NCBI GenBank assembly: GCA_030146505.1
Contig: JASLCO010000152.1
Span: 1-8,176 of the forward strand
Reading direction: 5' to 3'
DNA from: Moraxellaceae bacterium
GTDB lineage: Bacteria > Pseudomonadota > Gammaproteobacteria > Pseudomonadales > Moraxellaceae
DNA: 8,176 bases
Within the stretch, counting starts at the first letter, position 1, and the number at the start of each line of letters is the position of its first letter. The notes under the pieces were generated by a model. It saw only the letters and a list, made by a program, of their open reading frames with translations. It was not told the origin of the DNA and did not search any database. The translations under genes and the position numbers were made by a program. Positions 1 through 5,270 of this stretch are shown one piece after another.

Positions 1-33
1 CCCTCACCCCAACCCTCTCCCAAAGGGAGAGGG
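1..33. repeat. GC-rich hairpin repeat upstream of aceF
   Basis: A perfect 9-bp inverted repeat, CCCTCTCCC at 13-21 and GGGAGAGGG at 25-33, is separated by AAA and preceded by a C-rich lead (CCCTCACCCCAA). It ends 9 bases before the aceF ribosome binding site. From memory, very similar C-rich/G-rich hairpins are scattered between genes in many proteobacterial genomes, so this is probably a dispersed intergenic repeat. No T-run follows on the + strand, so it is not a convincing terminator. If aceE lies just upstream, the hairpin would sit in an aceE-aceF spacer and could affect mRNA stability or processing; that is inference. Confidence 0.6.
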
Positions 34-42
34 AGAACAGAT

Positions 43-48
43 AAGGAG
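43..48 (+). promoter_or_regulatory. ribosome binding site fixing the GTG start of aceF
   Basis: AAGGAG lies 7 bases before the GTG at 56. It decides the start, because no in-frame ATG gives a full first lipoyl domain, and the nearer GTG at 48 runs into a stop after two codons. Confidence 0.8.
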
Positions 49-55
49 TGACAGC

Positions 56-1717
56 GTGAGCAAGCAAGCGGTTCTTGTTCCGGACATAGGCAGCGATGAA
101 GCCGATGTCATAGAAATCCTGGTGAAAGTCGGTGACAGCGTTGAGGCCGAGCAGTCCATCATCGTGCTGGAATCGGCCAAGGCCAGCATGGAAGTGCCTT
201 GCCCCCTGGGCGGCACGGTGGCCGACATTGCCGTCAATGTCGGTCAGAGCGTGAAGCAGGGTGATCTCATCCTGCAGCTGGAAACGGCGGCCGGCGCTGT
301 GCCCGGAAATGCCGTGGAAAAAACGGCAGAAAAGCCGGTCGATGTGCCGGTCGCCGTCATCAAGGAAGAATTGCAGCAGGTCAGCACCGTGCTGGCGCCA
401 CCGGTTGTCGCGCCAGCCGCCGCAGGCGGCGTGCAGGTGGTGAAGGTGCCGGATATAGGCTCCGACAGCGCCGACGTGATTGAAATCCTGGTCAAGGTGG
501 GCGACCGCATCGAGCTGGAACAATCCATCGTCGTGCTGGAGTCTGCCAAAGCCAGCATGGAAGTGCCCAATACCGTGGCCGGTGAAGTGCAGCGCATTCT
601 TGTGAATGTGGGTGACTCTGTTTCAGAAAACACCGTGCTTATCGAAGTGCTGAGCAGCACACCTGCTGCAGTTGCACCGGCCCCTGTGGCCGTGGCTCCG
701 GCACCCGCCAGCAAACCTGCTGAAGCTGCTCCCTCTCGCCCGGTGGCCATTGCCAGTGAAACCCTGAAAGCGCTGGCTACGGCCGTATCCTCAGCCAGCA
801 ATGGCCGTGGCAATGTGCATGCCGGTCCGGCAGTGCGTCGTCTCGCGCGTGAACTGGGTGCTGATCTTTCGAAGATAAAAGGCACGGGCCCGCGTAACCG
901 CATCCTCAAGGAAGATGTGCATGCCTTCGTCAAGCAGGCGCTGAAAGAAGCGGCGACCAAAAAAGAAAGTGGAGGTGGTTTCGGCCTGCCGGCACTGCCT
1001 GCCATGGACTTCAGCAAATGGGGCGAGATCGAGCGCGTTGAGCTCTCCAAGATACAGAAGGTCTCGGCGCAGAACCTGCACCGCTCCTGGATCACCATTC
1101 CGCATGTCACGCAGTTTGATGAAGCCGACATCACCGATCTGGAAGCCTTTCGCGTTGCCCAGAAAGACGCGATGAAAGCCCAGGGGCTGTCGCTCACCAT
1201 TCTCGCCTTCCTGGTGAAAGCCTCGGCCCATGTGCTGAAGCAATATCCGAAGTTCGCCAGCTCACTGGATGTGGATGGTGCTCATCTCATCCAGAAGAAA
1301 TACACCCATATCGGTGTGGCGGTAGATACACCCAATGGCCTGGTGGTGCCGGTGATACGCGATGCTGACAAGAAGTCTGTCAGCGATATCGTGCGTGATC
1401 TGGGTGAGCTCTCCAAAAAGGCTCGTGACAAGAAGCTGACGCCTGCCGACATGCAGGGTGCCGTGTTCAGCATCTCCTCACTGGGCGGTATTGGCGGAAC
1501 GGCCTTTACACCCATCGTGAACTGGCCGGAAGTCGCCATCCTCGGTGTGTCGCGCTCCTCCACCAAGCCGGTATGGGATGGCAAGGCTTTCCAGCCGCGC
1601 CTGATGCTGCCCTTGTCGCTGTCCTATGATCACCGCGTGATTGATGGTGCGGATGCCGCTCGCTTTACCACAGCGCTGTCCAAGGTACTGTCGGATATCC
1701 GTCAGGTGTTGCTGTAA
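56..1717 (+). CDS. aceF: pyruvate dehydrogenase E2 (dihydrolipoyllysine acetyltransferase)
   Basis: This is the core subunit of the pyruvate dehydrogenase complex. It transfers the acetyl group from lipoamide to CoA in the cytoplasm. The 553 residues show the full E2 order. Two lipoyl domains lie at about 5-76 and 127-200, each with the lipoylation motif ESAKASMEVP (Lys42 and Lys165). Ala/Pro-rich linkers follow at about 80-124 and 205-235. The peripheral subunit-binding domain is at about 253-292 (HAGPAVRRLARELG, then GTGPRNRILKEDV). The catalytic domain runs from about 325 to the end, with the active-site signature DHRVIDG (His526, Asp530). Two lipoyl domains, rather than one or three, fits beta/gammaproteobacterial AceF. 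The start is GTG, set by AAGGAG at 43-48. aceE is probably upstream outside the window. No lpd gene follows; a small lipoprotein gene begins directly after the stop. A branched-chain or 2-oxoglutarate E2 is less likely, because those usually have one lipoyl domain and a different linker pattern. Confidence 0.96.
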   Translation: MSKQAVLVPDIGSDEADVIEILVKVGDSVEAEQSIIVLESAKASMEVPCPLGGTVADIAVNVGQSVKQGDLILQLETAAGAVPGNAVEKTAEKPVDVPVAVIKEELQQVSTVLAPPVVAPAAAGGVQVVKVPDIGSDSADVIEILVKVGDRIELEQSIVVLESAKASMEVPNTVAGEVQRILVNVGDSVSENTVLIEVLSSTPAAVAPAPVAVAPAPASKPAEAAPSRPVAIASETLKALATAVSSASNGRGNVHAGPAVRRLARELGADLSKIKGTGPRNRILKEDVHAFVKQALKEAATKKESGGGFGLPALPAMDFSKWGEIERVELSKIQKVSAQNLHRSWITIPHVTQFDEADITDLEAFRVAQKDAMKAQGLSLTILAFLVKASAHVLKQYPKFASSLDVDGAHLIQKKYTHIGVAVDTPNGLVVPVIRDADKKSVSDIVRDLGELSKKARDKKLTPADMQGAVFSISSLGGIGGTAFTPIVNWPEVAILGVSRSSTKPVWDGKAFQPRLMLPLSLSYDHRVIDGADAARFTTALSKVLSDIRQVLL

Positions 1718-1945
1718 ATGTCCGTCATGCTCCGCATGCAAAAAGGCCGTGGCGTTATCGCCACGGCCTTTTTTGTTTTTCTGTCATCAATCGCCGGATG
1801 CAGTAGCCAACAGGTTTATCAGTCTTCACAGGGGCTGCGACAAGGCGAATGTGATCGCATCATGGATGAGGCCAAGCGTGAAGCCTGTCTGCAGGAGGCC
1901 AATAAGTCCTGGCCTGAATACGAGAAAGACAGAAAGGCACCTTGA
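1718..1945 (+). CDS. small putative lipoprotein overlapping a terminator
   Basis: This encodes 75 residues of unknown function. A signal peptide with a lipobox (SSIAGC) predicts lipid attachment at Cys28 and export to the cell envelope. The mature part is about 48 residues, polar and probably helical, with two cysteines (Cys45 and Cys57) spaced as in small disulfide-paired helical hairpins. The first ATG directly follows the aceF stop (TAA-ATG), which would allow translational coupling. Other in-frame ATGs at 1727 and 1736 are possible; the last gives a more typical signal peptide (MQKGRGV, then a hydrophobic run). No clear ribosome binding site precedes any of them. The stretch encoding the signal peptide is also a near-perfect Rho-independent terminator (1740-1780). 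Expression may therefore need readthrough or a downstream start. The lipobox and the codon-regular mature part argue for a real gene. I do not recognise a named family. Confidence 0.6.
   Translation: MSVMLRMQKGRGVIATAFFVFLSSIAGCSSQQVYQSSQGLRQGECDRIMDEAKREACLQEANKSWPEYEKDRKAP
1740..1780. terminator. bidirectional Rho-independent terminator inside a coding region
   Basis: A perfect 10-bp stem, GGCCGTGGCG (1745-1754) with CGCCACGGCC (1759-1768), has a TTAT loop. On the + strand it is followed by six T, a G and five more T (1769-1780). It is preceded by five A (1740-1744), which give a T5 tract on the - strand. It can therefore end aceF transcription and also the convergent mocR transcript. It lies 22 bases after the aceF stop but within codons 8-21 of the following lipoprotein frame. 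Confidence 0.9.
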
Positions 1946-1951
1946 AGGCGC

Positions 1952-3382
1952 TTAATATTTTTCCTTCAGCATTTCCCCACAAATCCGCCCTAGCCGTATC
2001 AGTCCGCGCTCCAGCTCTGCCGACCAGGGGTAGCCGCAATTTAGACGGATATAGTTATCGAAGCGATTGCTGCTGGTGAATATCTTGCCCGGCCCTATAT
2101 AGATTTTTTCCGCCATGGCGCGCTGGAACAGCGCAATGCTGTCTATCTGCTTGGGCAGCTCCACCCAGAGCAGGAAGCCGCCTTCGGGGCGGGTGAGCTT
2201 GGTGCCTTCCGGGAAATGCCTTTCCACTGTTTCACGCACATGACGTATCTGCTCCTGAAAGGCTTCGCGAAGATGCCGCATATGATGTTCGTAGCCGCCA
2301 TTCTCCATGAATTTGGCAATGGCCGACTGGAAGACCACTGGCGTTGAAACCGTGTTGGTGAATTTCAGATGCGTGATGGCTTCCTGCCAGCGCCCGGCGT
2401 CCACCCAGCCGACACGGAATCCCGGTGCAATATTCTTGGTGAAGGAGCTGCAAAGCATGACATTGCCGGTCTTGTCCCAGGCCTTAAGCGGGCGCGGACG
2501 CTGTCGGGCGAAAGCCAGCTCGCCGTAGATGTCGTCTTCGATGACAGGAATGCCGCGTTCTTCCATCAAGGCAACAAGTCGCTGCTTGTTTTCATCCGGC
2601 ATGGTGCTGCCCAGCGGATTCTGCACCGTTGGCATCACGATCACGGCTTTCACCGCACTGGCTTTTTGTGTGGCCAGGTCCAGTGCATCAAGGGAAATAC
2701 CGGTGCGCGGATCGGTAGGAATTTCCAGCGCCTTCATGCCCAGGCTTTCAATGATCTGCAGGATGCCGAAATAAGTGGGAGATTCCAGCGCAATGGTGTC
2801 ACCGGGCTTGGCAACGGCACGCACGCAGAGATTGATGGCCTCCATCGCGCCTATGGTGACGATGATGTTTTCCGGATGCAGCAGCACATCCAGATGCGCA
2901 TAGCGTTTCACGATCTGCTCGCGCAAGGCCGGCAGGCCCATGCTCATGCCGTAACGGCCTATGGCATCGAGATTGTCACCATCCTGTACCGCCAGCAGCT
3001 TGCGCAATTTCGCGGTGGGATAAAGCGAGGGGCTGGCACAGGCTGCACCCAGCGGCACGAGGCCTGGCTGCCGTGATTCGCTGATGACCTGCATGATGGT
3101 GTCGACGACGGTGACGGTTTTCGCTCGCGCCTGCGTGCGCTGCATTTCAGGTTCGGCCAGACGATGTGCCCGTTCGCGCACAAAGAATCCCGACTTGGGC
3201 CGCGCCTCCACGAGGCCGATATTCTCCAGATGCCGGTAGGTGGTGACAGCTGTCGCCAGGCTCACCTGTTCGCGCTCGCTGAGCTCACGCACCGAGGGCA
3301 GTCGGTCACCACTCTTCAGGCTGCCATGGTCTATGGCGCGTTGCAGCTTCTCGGCCAGTTGGCGGTAGAGCGGGGCATTCAT
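1952..3382 (-). CDS. MocR-family regulator (GntR winged helix fused to PLP aminotransferase fold)
   Basis: This 476-residue transcription factor belongs to the MocR/PdxR/GabR group, which bind DNA and use pyridoxal phosphate to sense an amino compound or PLP itself. Residues 1-70 are a GntR winged helix (YRQLAEKLQRAI, GDRLPSVRELSE, then ATAVTTYRHLENIGLVEARP). Residues from about 110 to the end are a class I aminotransferase fold. It has ESPTYFG, an Asn in PTVQNPLGS, an Asp-Tyr pair in IEDDIYGEL, and the Schiff-base lysine Lys316 in SSFTKNIAPGFRVGW. An arginine in YIRLNCG near the C terminus probably binds the ligand carboxylate. All key PLP residues are present. The ATG is 6 bases after GGGGAG (- strand, 3394-3389). 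It diverges from the DUF2917 cassette across a spacer with four identical 10-bp motifs, so self- and neighbour regulation are likely. It converges on the lipoprotein gene, leaving 6 bases between stops. The effector is unknown. Confidence 0.93.
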   Translation of the reverse strand: MNAPLYRQLAEKLQRAIDHGSLKSGDRLPSVRELSEREQVSLATAVTTYRHLENIGLVEARPKSGFFVRERAHRLAEPEMQRTQARAKTVTVVDTIMQVISESRQPGLVPLGAACASPSLYPTAKLRKLLAVQDGDNLDAIGRYGMSMGLPALREQIVKRYAHLDVLLHPENIIVTIGAMEAINLCVRAVAKPGDTIALESPTYFGILQIIESLGMKALEIPTDPRTGISLDALDLATQKASAVKAVIVMPTVQNPLGSTMPDENKQRLVALMEERGIPVIEDDIYGELAFARQRPRPLKAWDKTGNVMLCSSFTKNIAPGFRVGWVDAGRWQEAITHLKFTNTVSTPVVFQSAIAKFMENGGYEHHMRHLREAFQEQIRHVRETVERHFPEGTKLTRPEGGFLLWVELPKQIDSIALFQRAMAEKIYIGPGKIFTSSNRFDNYIRLNCGYPWSAELERGLIRLGRICGEMLKEKY

Positions 3383-3404
3383 GGCGGTCTCCCCTCGTTT
3401 GAGG

Positions 3405-3493
3405 CATGACAGATGGGGTGGGCAGCGACCATGACAGATTGGTCCGTCTCTTATCTGTCATGGTGACAAAAAAAATATCCTATATCTGTCATG
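3405..3493. promoter_or_regulatory. four-site operator array between mocR and the DUF2917 cassette
   Basis: The motif CATGACAGAT occurs four times without a mismatch. Two copies are on the + strand (3405-3414 and 3430-3439) and two inverted (3453-3462 and 3484-3493), giving the order > > < <. Centre-to-centre spacings are 25, 23 and 31 bp. The last three copies also share a preceding C. The inner pair forms a palindrome with a 13-bp gap. MocR-family regulators are known to bind repeated direct or inverted sites in divergent spacers, and the adjacent gene encodes such a regulator. Assignment of these sites to that protein is inference. No clear sigma-70 promoter could be fixed, although AT-rich sequence between sites three and four (3468-3485) would suit one. 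Confidence 0.8.
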
Positions 3494-3542
3494 GCTGCCA
3501 GCCTTTCCCTAGCCTAAGGGCCTGATTCAGGAGCCTTGCGGC

Positions 3543-3947
3543 ATGACAACACAATCACTGGTTTTGCAGGCAGATTCCCATTACCGGCTACCCTTTCCCG
3601 GGGCAGGGCGCTGGCGGCTGTCCTGTCCCCGTGGCCGGCTCTGGATCACCCGGACCGGTGAGGGCCGCGATCATGTGCTTCAGGCCGGTTCACAACAGGT
3701 CTTCGAAGCCGGAGACGAGCTGCTGATTGGCGCCTTGCTGGATTCGGAGCTGCATGTGGAATGGTTGCAGGCCGATTCGCTGCAAACGGTGCCGGGCTGG
3801 CAGGCACGTTTTGTTCTGCTTCTGCAGCGCTGGTGGCAACAGCCCTCCAGCTTTGCTGCCACCGGCCGTAGTGCCGTCATGCAACACAAGGAGAGCCACG
3901 GTGCCGGACATCACGTTTGCCCACCGCTTTGCGAAAAGCTGGATTGA
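3543..3947 (+). CDS. DUF2917 domain protein
   Basis: This 134-residue protein resembles the DUF2917 family, which has no established function. Residues about 12-70 hold the recognisable core: GRLWITRTGEGRDHVLQAGS, then FEAGDELLIG. It looks like a compact beta-strand, cupin-like domain; the fold statement is inference. A Trp-rich segment (LLLQRWWQQP) follows at about 95-104, and the tail is less ordered. There is no signal peptide or membrane segment, so it is probably cytoplasmic. The ATG has AGGAG (3529-3533) 9 bases upstream. It is the first gene of the cassette facing mocR and sits directly behind the four-site operator. Its last 47 bases overlap the start of the NTF2-like gene in another frame, suggesting tight co-translation. 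From memory, DUF2917 genes often neighbour MocR regulators and GNAT enzymes in proteobacteria. Confidence 0.82.
   Translation: MTTQSLVLQADSHYRLPFPGAGRWRLSCPRGRLWITRTGEGRDHVLQAGSQQVFEAGDELLIGALLDSELHVEWLQADSLQTVPGWQARFVLLLQRWWQQPSSFAATGRSAVMQHKESHGAGHHVCPPLCEKLD
3888..3893 (+). promoter_or_regulatory. ribosome binding site of the NTF2-like gene
   Basis: AAGGAG lies 7 bases before GTG at 3901, inside the 3' end of the DUF2917 gene. It supports the GTG as the original start of the now broken NTF2-like gene, although the open frame itself extends further upstream. Confidence 0.7.
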
Positions 3948-3982
3948 AGCCTGGAACCAGCACGATTTGCCTGCCGTGCCCA

Positions 3983-4009
3983 GGCCTGCTTGCCCACTTT
4001 TCAATACGG
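3983..4009 (+). repeat. left terminal inverted repeat
   Basis: This 27-bp sequence begins GGCCTGCTTGCCCAC and ends TTTTCAATACGG. It is the exact reverse complement of 4221-4247. Confidence 0.92.
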
Positions 4010-4034
4010 ACGTTGTGCCTGGGAGGTCGCCAAT

Positions 4035-4086
4035 CAAGGCACAAGGAGCGTGGTCTGGCATTCCAGATAAGCGACGCGTAACGCAG
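4035..4086 (+). repeat. internal structured module, copy 1
   Basis: This 52-nt module has conserved blocks CAAGGC, GGAGCG, AGCGAC and AACGCAG around a small hairpin, TCTGG-CATT-CCAGA (4054-4067). The inverted copy at 4142-4194 has the same blocks in the same order and spacing, but different hairpin arms. Confidence 0.7.
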
Positions 4087-4141
4087 AGTGGCGGCCTCCC
4101 AGACACAACCCGCAGGGCTGGGGGTCTCTTTTTCCGTCCTG

Positions 4142-4194
4142 CTGCGTTGTCGGTCGCTCATGTAGCGGTGCTACACAGCGCTCCCTCCGCCTTG
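4142..4194 (-). repeat. internal structured module, copy 2 (inverted)
   Basis: Read on the - strand, this 53-nt module shows CAAGGC, GGAGCG, AGCGAC and AACGCAG in the same order as copy 1. Its central hairpin is TGTAGC/GCTACA (4161-4166 with 4170-4175) around a 3-nt loop, whereas copy 1 has TCTGG/CCAGA. Paired arms that differ in sequence between two otherwise alike copies suggest that the fold itself is under selection. Confidence 0.7.
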
Positions 4195-4220
4195 CAGGAC
4201 AGAAAAACAGCCTCCAGCGG

Positions 4221-4247
4221 CCGTATTGAAAAGTGGGCAAGCAGGCC
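4221..4247 (-). repeat. right terminal inverted repeat
   Basis: This is the exact reverse complement of 3983-4009 over 27 bp. It supplies an in-frame GTG (4233) to the downstream piece of the NTF2-like gene. Confidence 0.92.
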
Positions 4248-4547
4248 CTGCACTACCGCGATGATTTCGAAATGCGTTCGCCCTATATCGCCAGTATCAG
4301 CGGCGTGACCGAAGGCATGCTGAAAGGCAAGCCGCAGATAGCGGCTTACTGGCAGCAGGCGCTGGCCAAATACACGACGCTGCATTTCTTTCTTGAGCAT
4401 GTGCTGGTCGGCACTGAAAGCTTCATGCTGGTGTATCGCAGTGTGGGCGGACGACTTGCCGCCGAGGTCTTTTATCCGGATGCTGAAGGCCTGATTTATC
4501 GCGCCAGCGCACACTATGGCGCCGAGCCTGCCGCCTGAGGAAAACCC

Positions 4548-5270
4548 ATGATGGAACATGAACTGAATGCGCTGGGGCAGCCAGTTGGTTTTGCCTTGCC
4601 AGACTGGACTCCTCCCGCATTTATTCCGCACGAAGCGCTTACCGGACGCTTCTGTCGTCTGGAGCCGCTGGATGTCAGCCGTCATGCCGAAGGCCTGCAT
4701 GCGGCCAATTCGCTGGATATGGAAGGCCGCAACTGGACCTGGTTGCCCTACGGGCCATTTGCCGATTTTTCAGCGTATCGCGGCTGGCTGGAGAAAATGG
4801 CCGCGCAGCGCGACCCACAGTTCTATGTGATTGCCAATGCCGCCGATGGCTTGCCACTGGGCTTGGCAGCCTTCATGCGTATCTATCCCGCGCACGGCAT
4901 TGTTGAAGTGGGCCATCTCAATTTTTCGCCATTGCTGCAGCGCAAGCCGGCCGCTACCGAGGCCATGTATCTCATGATGCGCCGCACCTTCGAGCTGGGT
5001 TATCGCCGTTATGAATGGAAGTGCAATGCGCTCAACCATCCTTCACGCCGTGCTGCCGAACGCCTGGGCTTCCGCTTTGAAGGAATTTTCCGCCAGGCAC
5101 TGGTGACCAAGGGGCGCAATCGCGATACCGCGTGGTTTTCCGTGATCGATACGGAATGGCCTAGTTTGCAGAAGGCTTTTGAAGCCTGGCTGTCCGCATC
5201 CAATTTCGATGCGCAGGGCCTGCAGCAACGCAGGCTGGAAGAGCTGATAGAGGAAAGTCGCGCTGGCTGA
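4548..5270 (+). CDS. GNAT family N-acetyltransferase (RimJ/RimL-like)
   Basis: This 240-residue cytoplasmic protein has a GNAT acetyl-CoA-binding domain at about 30-195. The N-terminal part of the fold shows GRFCRLEPLDVSRHAEGL. The core strand and pyrophosphate loop are at 119-136 (VEVGHLNFSPLLQRKPAA). The motif B region is at 155-179 (YEWKCNALNHPSRRAAERLG), followed by the FRFEG and FRQALV strands typical of RimJ/RimL relatives. It would transfer an acetyl group from acetyl-CoA to an amine. The substrate is unknown; relatives act on protein N termini or small molecules. A second ATG follows the first directly, and either could be used. GAGG overlaps the stop codon of the NTF2-like remnant (4536-4540), implying translational coupling to that gene in the intact operon, so the upstream insertion may reduce its expression. 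The gene itself is complete. It meets the convergent adenosyltransferase gene with no spacer. Confidence 0.9.
   Translation: MMEHELNALGQPVGFALPDWTPPAFIPHEALTGRFCRLEPLDVSRHAEGLHAANSLDMEGRNWTWLPYGPFADFSAYRGWLEKMAAQRDPQFYVIANAADGLPLGLAAFMRIYPAHGIVEVGHLNFSPLLQRKPAATEAMYLMMRRTFELGYRRYEWKCNALNHPSRRAAERLGFRFEGIFRQALVTKGRNRDTAWFSVIDTEWPSLQKAFEAWLSASNFDAQGLQQRRLEELIEESRAG

Larger units (their letters stand above)
3983..4247. mobile_element. MITE-like non-coding insertion element with 27-bp perfect terminal inverted repeats
   Basis: This 265-bp insert is bounded by perfect 27-bp inverted repeats (3983-4009 and 4221-4247) and interrupts the NTF2-like gene. It has no gene of its own. Inside, 4012-4031 and 4090-4109 form a second inverted repeat (18 of 20 positions complementary, plus one G-T wobble) enclosing one structured module (4035-4086). 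A related module lies in opposite orientation at 4142-4194, enclosed by GTCCTGC (4136-4142) and GCAGGAC (4194-4200). A pyrimidine stretch ending in T5 (4127-4133) follows a possible stem (CCCAG 4098-4102 with CTGGG 4118-4122), so it might terminate + strand transcription. I see no clear target-site duplication; imperfect matches (CAG/CAGG) extend just past the repeats and blur the exact ends. I do not recognise the family. Mobilisation by a transposase encoded elsewhere is inference from the MITE-like form. Confidence 0.8.
3901..4538 (+). pseudogene. NTF2/SnoaL-like gene split by an insertion
   Basis: Two pieces of one NTF2-like (SnoaL-like) gene flank an insertion. The 5' piece (3901 to about 3978) starts at GTG after AAGGAG and encodes FAHRFAKSWIEAWNQHDLPA, the usual first helix of the family. 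The 3' piece (about 4248-4538) encodes LHYRDDFEMRSPYIASISG and continues through the expected strands (FFLEHVLVGTESFMLVYRS, AAEVFYPDAEGLIYRASAHY). Together they give about 122 residues, a normal length for the family. The insert changes the reading frame, so the start-linked frame runs through it and stops at 4308, giving a useless 135-residue chimera. The 3' piece is still open and could restart at a GTG (4233) inside the right terminal repeat, but no ribosome binding site is seen there and the first helix would be missing. The original role is unknown; NTF2-like folds include enzymes and ligand binders. Confidence 0.82.

Noticed and set aside
244..1200. Long open frame of 318 codons on the - strand opposite aceF
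   Set aside because: It is antisense to a clearly functional aceF in a GC-rich gene, has no ribosome binding site and low-complexity Ala/Ser/Thr-rich content. It is a coding shadow.
2369..3076. Open frame of 235 codons on the + strand opposite the MocR gene
   Set aside because: It lies fully within an intact regulator gene and its product resembles no domain. It is a coding shadow.
3461..3490. Possible sigma-70 promoter for the DUF2917 gene (GTGACA with TATATC or TATCCT)
   Set aside because: The -35-like and -10-like elements do not fall at a 16-18 bp spacing, so no promoter can be fixed from sequence. The - strand candidates (TTGTCA, GATAAG) fail for the same reason.
4012..4109. Integron attC site or CRISPR-like unit inside the insert
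   Set aside because: The attC core sites are not present, there is no integrase gene in the window, and the repeats are inverted pairs without regular spacers.
3983..4308. Reading frame through the insert as a real C-terminal extension of the NTF2-like protein
   Set aside because: The translated insert is low-complexity, the true continuation of the domain lies beyond it in another frame, and the DNA is a perfect inverted-repeat element.
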